Both the position numbers and the translations under genes were made by a program. A stretch of DNA of 64,000 bases. Source: Diphasiastrum complanatum. Lineage: Eukaryota; Streptophyta; Lycopodiopsida; Lycopodiales; Lycopodiaceae. Positions 25,201 through 31,841 of this stretch are shown here, piece by piece (positions within the stretch are counted from its first letter, which is position 1; each line of letters begins with the position of its first letter). The stretch lies in contig CM055095.1 of the NCBI GenBank assembly GCA_029204225.1, forward strand, positions 29,906,414-29,970,413, given 5' to 3'. The notes beneath the pieces are model-generated. The model had not been told where the DNA came from and made no database searches. It saw only the letters and a program-made list of their open reading frames with translations.

Positions 25201-25496
25201 GAAGTAAGTTTAAGGTATGCATAAACTTCCTATCGCTCTTGCAGTAAAAGATTTGATGGCTAACATCCTAGATTTTTTTTAGTTTATGACATCTGTGACA
25301 AGTTTGTTTGCTTGTATATCATTTGATTTTGACACCATAATGATACATTTTCTTTAGTTAAGTTGAGCTTGTGATGAATGCTTTGCTGCAGAGATATCAT
25401 TTACATCATCACTTTAAGGTTCAGACAAAGGGGTTTGGAATAACCTCTGAGTTTTGGGACTGGGTATTTGGTACGCTTCCACCAGCCATCCGTTGA
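3169..25496 (+). CDS. FAH: Fatty acid 2-hydroxylase (FAH1/2-like), six exons, giant first intron
   Basis: Known role of the family: an ER membrane di-iron enzyme that hydroxylates the alpha carbon of the very-long-chain acyl group of (dihydro)ceramide, with electrons from cytochrome b5. Exons: 3169-3252, 24032-24124, 24325-24521, 24708-24813, 25022-25168, 25392-25496. All introns are GT-AG, and together they encode 243 residues plus TGA (Arabidopsis FAH1 is about 237). Residues 15-28 (ending LKKPLVFQ) match the conserved plant N-terminus, and exon 2 continues with [15 protein letters not shown] at the usual place. The histidine clusters that bind iron are all present: H113/H118 (HRFLFH), H130/H134/H137/H138 ([12 protein letters not shown]), H192/H196/H197 (HYFLHH) and H212/H214-216 (YHLHHHF). 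Hydrophobic stretches near 65-105 and 150-190 are probable membrane spans. There is no cytochrome b5 domain, as usual in plants. The first ATG adds 14 residues before a second in-frame Met. The C-terminus is short (ends LPPAIR). I see no disabling change. Confidence 0.92.
3955..4480 (+). pseudogene. Ty3/gypsy reverse transcriptase remnant
   Basis: Across several frames the plus strand reads like gypsy reverse transcriptase: a K-TDM-Y-I segment (usual DLxSGYHQI), an [14 protein letters not shown] segment (usual FGLTNAPATFQ), then PYLGKFV and a degenerate stretch where the YxDD catalytic box should be, and later ESKCEFLK. Stops and frame changes are frequent and the catalytic aspartates are not visible. 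This is a dead fragment with no recognisable gag or integrase beside it. Confidence 0.6.
4678..4774. repeat. GGGAACGG-type short repeats
   Basis: Variants of GGGAACGGGAATGGGAAC recur two to three times (near 4680, 4724 and 4765), separated by CCTTG-containing spacers. Short repeats of this kind are common near hAT transposon ends. This block lies beside the hAT fragment at 4839-5660, so it may be subterminal sequence of that element, but no terminal inverted repeat was identified. Confidence 0.5.
4839..5660 (-). pseudogene. hAT-family transposase fragment (middle part)
   Basis: On the minus strand, 5660-5208 reads as the segment between the DUF659/RNase H-like part and the C-terminal dimerisation domain of plant hAT transposases: a predicted helix ([12 protein letters not shown]), [21 protein letters not shown] (usual H-PLH-AAYLLNP), [11 protein letters not shown] and [14 protein letters not shown] (usual L--F---EG-FG). 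A separate frame at 5057-4839 continues with an acidic, unrecognised stretch. The zinc finger and dimerisation domain are missing. It differs from the hAT copy at 6330-9500, so it is a second element. Confidence 0.5.
5665..6330. other. AT-rich stretch between two hAT remnants
   Basis: No coding signal was seen. The part at 5700-5800 has several GAATCG-like words that could be hAT subterminal repeats. The rest is AT-rich with runs of TAGTACTAAGTT-like words. Confidence 0.4.
6330..9500 (-). pseudogene. hAT-family transposase (DUF659 plus hAT dimerisation domain), decayed
   Basis: Domains appear on the minus strand in the order expected for a plant hAT transposase. 9400-9130: [15 protein letters not shown] and LRTSQL segments. 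8930-8700: DUF659 core with [14 protein letters not shown] and KENVVQVL. 8570-8400: [15 protein letters not shown] followed by [20 protein letters not shown]. 8140-7850: [18 protein letters not shown] and [11 protein letters not shown]. 7340-7080: dimerisation domain with [28 protein letters not shown] and RRNRL. An acidic tail follows at 6577-6338. Gaps between blocks could be introns. However, the strongly conserved Trp before TPYAAH is TGA (8490-8488) and several frames are shifted, so the gene is probably dead. The enzyme would cut and paste its own element in the nucleus. Confidence 0.75.
9588..9857 (-). repeat. 3' LTR of the copia element
   Basis: The LTR is bounded by an 8-bp inverted terminal repeat, TTAGAATT at 9588-9595 and AATTCTAA at 9850-9857, and is 270 bp long. 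The polypurine tract (minus strand AAGGGAGAGAG) abuts the inner edge at 9858-9870. The first ~200 bp are nearly identical to 18602-18803, including a GGGACGCGTGTCCCGTCGAC segment. The usual TG...CA ends are not seen. Confidence 0.7.
9914..10706 (-). pseudogene. Copia RNase H and C-terminal reverse transcriptase region
   Basis: Two overlapping minus-strand frames (10706-10233 and 10402-9914) cover the end of copia pol. They show [35 protein letters not shown], the RNase H core around [17 protein letters not shown], then [35 protein letters not shown], and ADIFTKPL with a natural stop at 9914. RNase H removes the RNA strand during reverse transcription. One frameshift near 10300-10240 divides the domain. 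The catalytic part of reverse transcriptase, which should precede this, is missing. Confidence 0.85.
10672..11180 (-). pseudogene. Copia linker and N-terminal reverse transcriptase stub
   Basis: The frame at 11037-10672 holds the variable linker after integrase ([13 protein letters not shown]) and the start of reverse transcriptase ([20 protein letters not shown]). The sequence then leaves the family pattern at about 10800 and resumes near 10706 with the post-catalytic segment. About 100 bp stand where 600-700 bp of catalytic core, including the YVDD box, would be expected. This internal deletion inactivates the element. Confidence 0.75.
11181..12227 (-). CDS. Copia integrase region, open reading frame of 348 codons
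   Basis: This is a long intact frame containing the GAG-pre-integrase zinc-binding motif (LWHKRLGH at residues 11-18, CESC at 47-50) and the integrase core with its catalytic triad: D78 (HTDSCGPM), D141 (RSDSGGEY) and E177 (NGVAERKN), with 35 residues between the second and third. The C-terminal part has [14 protein letters not shown] and [16 protein letters not shown]. Integrase inserts the element cDNA into chromosomes. A frameshift separates it from the protease frame upstream and a frame break from reverse transcriptase downstream. Only this piece of the polyprotein is uninterrupted. Confidence 0.85.
   Translation of the reverse strand: MLSSIPSQTELWHKRLGHLNLGSLRLMRKLEMVTGLPTIEDHLKSMCESCVYGKQHQEKFNKGGVARAKNILDLIHTDSCGPMRTMSLGKAFYFMTFIDDMSRKTWIYFLKKKSDAFDNFKSFKALVENQTGRKIKVLRSDSGGEYKSNDFNDLCDQCGIKRQFTQAHTPALNGVAERKNRTIVESARSMLAEMKLPKDFWSEACSTAVYLQNRSPTIAIPKITPEEAFTKKKPKVNHLRIFGCKAFVHVPKEERRKLDVKAIKCIFLGYDDRVKGYRCFDPVENKVHISRDVIFDESKMYEDEDAEKIETSSGKDRIVRIPPDDDPFIDLPMKKRIHLKILLLNLKR
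12199..13337 (-). pseudogene. Copia gag (C-terminal part), zinc knuckle and protease
   Basis: 13280-12900 is gag (UBN2-type: [37 protein letters not shown]). An in-frame TGA at 12902-12900 follows, and the same frame continues from 12896 with basic residues and a CX2CX4HX4C zinc knuckle (C52, C55, H60, C65; about 12743-12702). A frameshift at about 12600 leads to the aspartic protease frame (12606-12199) with its [12 protein letters not shown] active site near 12570. Gag packages the RNA and the protease cuts the polyprotein. A further single-base frame break lies near 13300, close to the gypsy insertion point. Confidence 0.8.
13338..13690 (-). repeat. 3' LTR of the nested gypsy element
   Basis: This LTR is 353 bp with TG...CA ends (TGTAATAG...CTCGTAACA on the plus strand). 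The part at about 13585-13690 is nearly identical to 17008-17113, the outer end of the other LTR. The inner part (13340-13435) recurs in inverted orientation at 15905-16003. The rest of the 5' LTR (expected down to about 16760) is not recognisably similar, so the two LTRs are no longer full-length copies of each other. Confidence 0.7.
13951..14920 (-). pseudogene. Gypsy integrase C-terminal half, partly duplicated
   Basis: The upstream frame (14920-14501) starts with [20 protein letters not shown], the third catalytic segment of gypsy integrase, and runs through [21 protein letters not shown]. The downstream frame (14403-13951) repeats part of this and continues through the C-terminal domain ([29 protein letters not shown]). 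A missing C near 14400 shifts the frame in the second copy. The first two catalytic aspartates are missing because the preceding region is deleted. Confidence 0.8.
14281..15108. repeat. Tandem duplication of ~411 bp in the gypsy element
   Basis: 14281-14692 and 14696-15108 are nearly identical, with a period of about 415 bp. Differences are few: one missing C near 14400, and single changes near 14540, 14550 and 14610. Each copy spans the junction of a protease stub (VMVDDGATH) and the integrase DHPQTNGQ segment. The duplication therefore arose after the reverse transcriptase region had been lost. Confidence 0.9.
14917..15315 (-). pseudogene. Gypsy zinc knuckle and protease stub
   Basis: The minus frame 15315-14917 carries a zinc-knuckle-like motif, [14 protein letters not shown], in which the usual second Cys is Arg. 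A spacer follows and then [11 protein letters not shown], the active-site segment of gypsy aspartic protease. The frame then runs straight into sequence next to the integrase segment. No reverse transcriptase lies between, so the protease is truncated just after its active site. Confidence 0.7.
15487..16287 (-). pseudogene. Gypsy gag, interrupted by an inverted LTR end
   Basis: The N-terminal part (16287-16005) starts with an ATG and is charged and probably coiled coil ([21 protein letters not shown]). The capsid part (about 15904-15487) has [39 protein letters not shown] and [12 protein letters not shown], the Retrotrans_gag pattern. Between them, at 15905-16003, lies about 100 bp matching the LTR end in reverse orientation. 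This breaks the frame. Confidence 0.75.
15905..16003 (+). repeat. Inverted copy of the gypsy LTR inner end
   Basis: Read on the minus strand from 16003, this begins TGTAATAGATCC as the 3' LTR does at 13338 on the plus strand, and stays similar for about 95 bp, with a small insertion near 15930. It forms an inverted repeat with 13340-13435 across about 2.5 kb. Next to it on the plus strand stands TGGTATCC (about 16011), which resembles the first bases of a primer-binding site. Confidence 0.75.
17114..17252 (-). pseudogene. Copia gag N-terminus, cut off by the gypsy insertion
   Basis: The minus frame starts with ATG at 17252 and has the typical copia gag opening ([21 protein letters not shown], then [11 protein letters not shown]). 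It stops matching at 17113, where the gypsy LTR begins. The continuation of the same gag is found below 13337. This is the left half of the split gag gene. Confidence 0.85.
17253..18587 (-). other. Long 5' leader of the copia element
   Basis: About 1.3 kb separate the gag start (17252) from the primer-binding site (18588). No conserved domain was recognised in any frame, though the stretch is richer in G+C than its surroundings. It may hold the packaging signal and untranslated RNA leader, or captured sequence. It is long for a copia leader. Confidence 0.5.
18588..18599 (-). other. Copia primer-binding site (initiator Met tRNA type)
   Basis: The minus strand reads TGGTATCAGAGC, the standard plant copia primer-binding site complementary to the 3' part of initiator methionine tRNA. 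It lies two bases inside the LTR edge at 18602, where first-strand DNA synthesis would start. Confidence 0.85.
18602..18803 (-). repeat. 5' LTR of the copia element (incomplete)
   Basis: From TTAGAATT at 18602 to about 18803 the sequence matches the 3' LTR at 9588-9787 with only scattered differences. It then diverges, and the last ~70 bp of the other LTR (9788-9857) are not found. A CT-rich stretch resembling a polypurine tract follows at 18808-18825. The outer end was deleted or replaced after insertion, so no target duplication can be read. Confidence 0.75.
18940..19460. repeat. (AC)n microsatellites and a ~160-bp tandem duplication
   Basis: Two copies of a compound unit lie at about 19013-19167 and 19168-19345. 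Each has an (AC)n tract, CATATGTCTCACCC, CCCCCCTAACTCTACC and AACACACTCTTCTAAG; the second half is repeated once more within the second copy. A (CT)n tract follows at 19435-19453. There is no coding content. Confidence 0.85.
19655..20330 (+). pseudogene. Ty3/gypsy integrase C-terminal remnant
   Basis: Plus-strand frames show degenerate gypsy integrase: a [25 protein letters not shown] stretch, then [12 protein letters not shown], then [19 protein letters not shown] and [11 protein letters not shown], the C-terminal domain. There are several stops and frame changes. It is followed by a polypurine tract and an LTR, so this is the 3' end of one element. Confidence 0.65.
20348..21412 (+). repeat. 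Probable 3' LTR of a gypsy element
   Basis: A polypurine tract (GAGGAGGGAGAGAG, 20334-20347) stands directly before TGTTGGGAT at 20348. ATCCCAACA at 21404-21412 is its inverted match, giving an LTR of about 1065 bp. Inside, two related segments (about 20766-20830 and 21070-21140; CTGCCTATGG...ACACTGGC...GGAGCTTGGA) look like an old internal duplication. No partner 5' LTR was found in the window. Confidence 0.55.
21413..22430 (+). other. Degenerate repeat-like stretch in intron 1
   Basis: No coding domain was recognised. Short segments resembling GGACTCCATAGGGTTGAAGATTGCAT occur at about 21757 and 22257, and a third just inside the preceding LTR at about 21175. This suggests very old copies of related repeats about 0.5 kb apart. 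Confidence 0.35.
22430..22870 (+). pseudogene. Gypsy integrase C-terminal/chromodomain-like remnant and LTR start
   Basis: The plus strand reads [21 protein letters not shown], the usual end of gypsy integrase, then VLN and LVVLYG segments that may be a decayed chromodomain-like tail. A purine tract (GAGGAGGGAAGGGG, 22842-22855) precedes TGTTTTATGCTGC at 22856, a likely LTR start. The LTR's far end was not located. The frame has several stops. Confidence 0.5.
22871..24031. other. Last part of intron 1, probable LTR and unique sequence
   Basis: The LTR beginning at 22856 probably extends into this stretch, but its end is not clear. A (TG)n tract lies at about 23612-23642. There is no coding signal up to the splice acceptor GACCAG at 24031. 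Confidence 0.4.
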
Positions 25497-25979
25497 TGTC
25501 ATGCTACTGTGTTCAGTACAGTGGATGTACATAAGAAAAAGAGATTCTTCTTTGGTGATTGCAGTTTTGGGTAGTAAGATTGTTTGCAGAGTACATGCTC
25601 TCTTTTGGCTGTTTTTTTAGTACTTTATACCCATGAACTACTCAGCTCCATTTGGCAATTGGGCAAGGTTTTGAAATTTAATCTAGCAACTAAGCATCTG
25701 CGATGCTTATTTGGTTACCATAAACAATTCAGAAAATTCTTTTAGTGTAGGTTCTAGATTTGAAGTTGAGAACCTGTTTTTTTCAAGTCAAAGTATGCTA
25801 TATATTTGGGCCAGTTCCAACCAAGACTTCATACGAATATTCTACAAACCACATATAAAATATTCTGGCAGCATAGAATACACTTGTATAATCCTCTTAA
25901 GTTTAGTGTAGAATTTCCCTTCTGTGCACAACTTCAGAGTTTAGCTTTTCCCTCGTTTGCATAATGCGTAAGTGCAAAC
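25497..25979 (+). other. 3' flank of the fatty acid 2-hydroxylase gene
   Basis: This should hold the 3' untranslated region after TGA at 25494-25496. I see T-rich stretches but no unambiguous polyadenylation signal that fixes the transcript end. No other gene is visible. Confidence 0.4.
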
Positions 25980-27260
25980 TGATTCAAAAACACTTCCTAA
26001 AGCGTCAGCCTGAGGTATATTTCGTGATTTTTGTTGTAGTCGCACTCCCAAGACCACCTCTTATGTGCTAAACCTTTCAACTTTGAGCATGGCAAAGATA
26101 TTTCGTCCTTGATCACCTTTGTGCTGAGAAGTGATACAAGATCCAACTGCCCTATCCAAGAGATAGCTTACTTGACAATTCCTTCACCACAAATTCCTGA
26201 AAGATAAACAATCCCAAAGACTTTGTCGCTTCTTTTTGAGACACCTTGTTAGTGGTCCCATTACCATAGTTGCTAGAGAGCACGTTCCCACACCAGCCTT
26301 GAATAGAGCTTTTCTTGCCTCAAGATATTCGAGGCAATACTGATATGCTTCGAATATTCCTTCAATACCTTACTATGGACGACAATATCATCTCAAAATA
26401 CAATCATTATTTTTTTCAAATACAGATGACTTAGATCATTGATCATATGTTGGAAAGTGGTAGGAGCATTAGTCAATTCAAACACAAGTACCAGATATTT
26501 TCTTCAAGAACTATGTATTCTAGAATAGCATCACTTCTATCTAATTCATAATATGGAAATCTATCTCTTCTTAATGCCTTGTAGATCCAGTTCCATGGAC
26601 CTACCCCAAACGTTTTACATGTCAGTAGCAATTCTAGTCAAGTGTACTTAATATGTGATTGTTTTTCACTGTTTAAATCTTAAATCTTTGCACAAGAGAA
26701 GAATTTATAAAGTGGTGAGTGGAATCAAAATCAAATAGTACATTCACTTCCCTCTCTAAAATTTTGTCTCTAACTTGAAACAACTTATTAAAGGAATTCG
26801 TACTAAAGAGACATTCACACTTTGTAATTTAGAGAATTTACTTCCTAGTAGATCCACTATTGTGGTATTTGAAATAGATTTTTTTTCTTTACGGACAATC
26901 TTTGTGAAGATGGCTTGATTTATTGCAATTGAAGCAAACTTTTTTCCTTTGGAATCTTGAATCGTGTTTTTTTGGGTCTTTGAAATTTTTTTATGTTTTC
27001 TTTATTTATGGCCTTCTTGAAAAAGGTGTGCGTAGCTTTATCTAGCTCATCAAAGTACTATCAAGTCTTCTTTTTGCTCTTTTTTCTCTTTATAGGGTTA
27101 CCCTCTCGAGATATCCTTGAGACCAAAATTTAATTTGTTGTATGCATTTGCCACTTGGATGACATCCTCAAGCATTTGGAAAACATTACGTGTGCACTCA
27201 CTACGATAGTCAGTTGACAAACCGTAAATAAATCACTTGGGGTGTCTAGTCGTTTGTTAG
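25980..27260 (-). pseudogene. Ty3/gypsy gag-protease-reverse transcriptase remnant
   Basis: In the minus direction from about 27250: gag-like sequence, a zinc-knuckle-like relic, a protease relic (about 26740-26700, FDFDSTHHFI), then reverse transcriptase pieces near 26500-26330 (FELTNAPTTFQHMINDL, DDIVVHSK, EYSKHI) and a later segment near 26060-26150 (LPCSKLKGLAHKRW). The order is that of a gypsy gag-pol. The frame is broken many times. Confidence 0.6.
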
Positions 27261-28480
27261 ACAATTGGAGGTGTGAGACAACCCGTGCTCTAGTGTGCTT
27301 GTTTTTAATCCAAGTGATGTTTGGGCTTAAAAGTATACTCTTTCAAATTCTAATCTCCATAAGACATGCAAGTTTTCCTTTTAGGATAATCCCCTTCCAT
27401 GCAGTACCCAATATAGATATCATCCAAAACCAGTCTTGCATGAGGCAATGCCTTAACCAAATAGGGACATAGGACCTACTTCAAGATGAGGGATGTTTTA
27501 CAGTATAGGCCAAGCCTAATACCAACCATACATGTTTAAGGACATAACAACAAATCTACAAATTCACACATGCATATAGCCTCTAAAATTATTGGTAGAT
27601 ACGAGACTTGATATCGAGAGGAACATAATTCTCCGGCTCTCATTTTTTTCACAAGCATATGCTAATCTACAACTAGTGCTAGAGATAAGGTCTTACCAAA
27701 AAAAGATCACTAAACCTCACAAAGAGCCTAGAGGAAGAAAGACAAAGAGCAAACCTAAAAGTTGTCCTTATCACCTTTGCTCCACGATATACTTACTCCA
27801 GCAATGCCAATTTGACTTTTTTCATGCTAGATGGTACCTTCTCCACACAAGAAAGTGAAGGGGGTGATAGCTATGCTCTCTTCTCCTCTAGCATACCTTT
27901 TCTTTATTTTGTGGTTGAAAAAGCGAGAGGGAGTTATTATGTGTCTCCTTCTTCCATGCTCTCCACTTAAAAAGGACAGAGGGATAAACAATAGAATAAA
28001 ATAATTATGGGAAAATCGGGAGTCTATGGCCTTCTCCAAGTTTCGCCCGACTCCATAAATTCTAGAAACAATGTTATTGTGGGTAATAGCTTGTTAATTG
28101 TTTTCAACACAATGTTTTTTTTCTCATGGGTCCAAACCCTGCATAAAACTGGATTAATTGCGTTCTTACCTTTCAAATTATTATCACATGCTCATGCTTT
28201 TTGACATGCAAAGTTCAAATAACAGAGAGCTTGTTTTGTCTTTTTATTGCGCCCTTACTCATTCTATGTAACCCATTTAAATTTTAAAAAAATGGGATAG
28301 TTTGACCAAGGTGTCAATTCCTAGCGATTCAATCCTTAATCTCATTGTCTAAGTACATGCTATGTTCCTTCGGAATAATTAGGGGGCCCAATCACGTATG
28401 AGTAGTTAGTCCACTTCACCACTCAAAAAACCATCCATTGAGTAGACCATACACTTGATTCCCTTGAGTAGTCAGTCCAC
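27261..28480. other. No recognisable content
   Basis: Only short open frames occur, without known motifs. Some may be decayed retroelement sequence, as they lie between two gypsy remnants. Confidence 0.4.
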
Positions 28481-28503
28481 GTGACTGCTTGTGAAAAAAC
28501 TCC

Positions 28504-28719
28504 ATGAACAAAGTGATCACTCACCTTCTTGCCTCCTATCTAGTCACTTATCACAAGAGCGCCCCCTACTATCCAAGGTGCAATGGCCAAGTCGAGTCAT
28601 GTAACAAAATTTTATGTACGATCATTACAAAGATGGTTGAGGCCAGTTGCACGGATTGGAACATAAAGCACTATGGGCTTTTGAACCATGTACAAATCAA
28701 TAGGAACGTTTTCAATTAA
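28504..28719 (+). pseudogene. Gypsy integrase fragment
   Basis: One open frame reads VITHLLASYLVTYHKSAPYY, then CNGQVESCNKILCTIITKMVEASCTDW. This is the third catalytic segment of gypsy integrase (usual TPYYPQANGQAE-N). The Glu after NGQ is present. The first two catalytic aspartates and the C-terminal domain are missing, so it is a short fragment. Confidence 0.7.
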
Positions 28720-28759
28720 ACATCCTTTGACAATTATGTCGATTTTAGGTGCCCTCCTT

Positions 28760-29275
28760 GAGTAAAAAGGGAAATGGCAAGGAAAAATCAGAAGGACAAG
28801 GAAGCCAAAGATGAACTTAATATCTTTGACAAATTTAGGCAGTCTCAAGGAGGTGATGAAAAATCTTCTTATAATAGAAAAAAGATTAAATGTTACAATT
28901 GTGAGAAATTAGGAGACATAAAAAAAAAATTGTTGGTCTAAGCCAAAGAAGCAAAATAACATTGTTGAGAGCAGCAATCAAAATGAAAAAGAAAGTTTTG
29001 ATCTGTTCAAAGCGGCTTTGACCACAGTCACTTCCATTGAATATTGGTATATTGACTTAAGATCGTCCATGCACAGATGTCCCATCATGAATGGTTTTAT
29101 GATGCTATAGAGATTAGGGATGGGCAAGGTGCCATGCTTGGAGATGACTCGAAACTGACTATTAAGGGAAAGGGTAGTGTACCAATTAGATTACCTATTG
29201 GAGAAGTGAAGTTTATTAAAGATGTTCTTTATGTCCCATGATTGGTTAAAATTTTTATCTCTAATAGTAAGTAGC
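28760..29275 (+). pseudogene. Copia zinc knuckle and protease remnant
   Basis: The plus strand shows a basic stretch, then KCYNCEKLGDIKKK (a decayed CX2CX4H knuckle), then after frame changes the protease region with EIRDGQGAMLGDDSKL, IKGKGSVPIRLP and EVKFIKDVLYVP. This arrangement is typical of copia. The DSG active site is not preserved, and pol does not continue beyond 29275. Confidence 0.65.
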
Positions 29276-29744
29276 GATTAACTACACTAGATGAGATATT
29301 GTGTGTTGTAATGCTGGTAGCATTGTGGTGGGCCAGGCCATCAAGGACTCCCGCTCTTGTGTAATATCTTGCAATTATCTTGTAATCCTCTCCTTCTCCA
29401 ATTTGGAAATATCCAACTATGTTTGACGAAGAAAAACCTATTGCTTTGCATCTTGTATAGTCTAATTTACTCGATTTTGTGCACTCTACAAGCAATTTTG
29501 CAGGCAATGCAACAAGAACAATGCAATGCATTCCTTTCTCAAATTTTCTACTACAACAAGCTGATTCAACATGTGTGCACAACTAGAAGAAATAGATCTT
29601 GGATGGCATCAATAAGATACCCTTATATAGTGCAATGGTTGAAGTAGCTAGCATATGGAAATATGAGGCTGATCCCCTATGTCTACTAATACAATAGCTG
29701 CAAGGGTGGGGGATACACGCGCCTTGTTTGTAACATCTTGGAAC
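29276..29744. other. No recognisable content
   Basis: A 117-codon minus-strand frame (29582-29229) is open but has no motif I recognise, and it overlaps the copia remnant. Confidence 0.35.
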
Positions 29745-29905
29745 TTAATAGAAAATCTGATTTTGGTCTCATCCCAAGTGCCAAATGCCATGAAAATAAT
29801 TATAAATCAACTGTAGTAGAAAAAAATGTAGCATGAATGCCCCTCGCTTCTAGTAATGGTTCAGTTGATTGAAGCCATTCAGTCACTTTCTTAATGTTAG
29901 TCAAG
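29745..29905 (-). repeat. Dispersed repeat with coding-like similarity, copy 1
   Basis: Read on the minus strand this gives a TEWLQSTEPLLEARGIHA segment and an LALGMRPKSDF segment. These resemble VEWLTLDEPLLKAMGIHS and LTLGMRPRRSF in the copy at 61011-61420. Both are interrupted by stops. The family is not one I recognise. Confidence 0.5.
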
Positions 29906-29949
29906 AATGGACCACACTAGAAGAGAGACCTCCACAAGTGTGAGATGCC

Positions 29950-31570
29950 GATATTCATCTCATAAACCTAGGAGCCGTGGAAAATCCCAGAAATGTCAAG
30001 TTAGGAGCCCAACTTGATACTCATCATAAGGAAAATCTTGAAAGGATGTGTTGGAAATATCAGCATGTCTTCGCTTGGGACTCTACCTATTTGAAAGGAA
30101 TACCTCCTAAGCTAGCGATGCACTTCATAGAACTTATACCTAATACCAAGCTTGTTCGATAGAAACAACAAAGACAATCTTACCACTTGAGAGCAAGAGT
30201 GTACACTGAGCTAGAGAGGCTAAAAAATGCTAGATTGATATTCCATGTAGAGACTTTGAGTGGTGTTCTCCCATCGTATCAAAACCTAAGAAGAGCTCTA
30301 TGCAAGTGCGGGTTTGTGTGGATTACAAGTAGTTGAAAAAAATAATGAAAAAAAGATTACTATATGATCCCTTTGCTTTCATAGATCAGGTATTAAAGGA
30401 ATTAGCAAGATGCGAGTTATACTCTTTATGGACTGTTTTGCTGGATATAATCAGATAGTAGTTAGGTAGGAGGACTAAATGAAAACCACATTCATGACCA
30501 AACTCGGAGTATTCGCATACCATGTATTGCTTTTCTACCACGTATAAGAGATTTATGAATGAAATTTTCAATAACTTTCTTGACGATGATCGGTAGAAAT
30601 TCATGGATGACCTGTGTGGGACATCCAACATGAAAGGACATCTATTTGTACTAGAAAAATATTTTCAAAAGTGTGCTACTACATGTATCGCTTTGAATGT
30701 GAGCAAGTGTGTGTTCGATGTGTTGTATGGAGTACTATTAGGGCATGTGATTAGCAAGTCTGAAATAGCTACTAATCCAAAGACATCAAGATATTTCTAG
30801 TTTTAATGTCTCCGACTATGATCACACAATGGCAGTCTTTCCTAGGTTCTACTAGGTACTATATATCTACATGAAAGCTTACGCAACTAGAGCCTGTCCT
30901 CTGAACAATTTATTTAATAGCTCTTATATTGAATCCTCCCTGGTATAACAAAGGATTGTTTCTCTTTACTAGTGCCATAGAGACATGCATCAATTCTTGT
31001 TTTGCCTAGGTATGTGAGAAAAAATATCATTCTATAATATTTGCTGGAAGAAAGCTTAACATTTATGAGTTGAACTATATGAAAGTTGAAAAGATATGTC
31101 TTTTCATAGCCAATATTGCTACAAAATACTGACACTACTTGTTACATTGTCATGTGACCTTATTCACCAAAATTGAAGCGGTGACAATGATGATGAACAA
31201 GTTAGAGCCCCGAAATAGCCTGTCAAAGTGGATTGCATTCCTTCAAGAGTTTGATTACATTTTGAACCACCTAGGCTCGAAGGCCTAATTGATTGCATAT
31301 GTGAACTAGGCAAGCTAGAAGAAGAGACAATAGTAGAGAGGATGATCAGCTGAAAGAGCTTGCCAAAATAGATGTAGAAATGATTCCAAAATGGTGTAGT
31401 GATCTAGTGAATTACCTGTCCATATTGGAAACCCCCATTACCTAGACATCTCAAGAGAAACGTAAACTTAGGTTGTATACATTAAAATTTTCTTTGATAG
31501 CCGAGGTTCTATATAGAAGAGGGGTAGATAAGATCCACCATCGATGTGTGGCCCATGTGAAAAATCAGAG
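29950..31570 (+). pseudogene. Ty3/gypsy reverse transcriptase-RNase H remnant
   Basis: It starts with an open stretch (29977-30162: NPRNVKLGAQL, YQHVFAWDSTYLKGIPPKLAMH), the typical N-terminal part of gypsy reverse transcriptase. Degenerate matches follow: a FAGYNQI-like segment near 30440, MDDLC at 30603, VSKCVFDVLYG near 30700, then an RNase H region (about 31130-31290: KWIAFLQEFDYILNHLGSKA). It ends near 31570 with VLYRRGVDKIHHRC. The usual YVDD-type box is decayed and there are many stops. Confidence 0.7.
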
Positions 31571-31841
31571 GTGAAAACACATTTGATCCATAAATGATCT
31601 TTAGCCAATTTGGATTACACATCTAGATCATCTACAACATAGAAAAATCAACTTTATGCATGCTAGAATTTAGAAATGCATCAAGATCTGATCATAACCA
31701 CCTGGATATGACTTAGTATTGTCCCTGTCCGTAAAACATCAGTACAACACAATACTCCACATGTGTGAAAGCTAGATCAACAAGATATCAACATTCTACA
31801 CATAGAAACTCAAGTCTTTTCCCAATGCTTTGGTGAAGATA

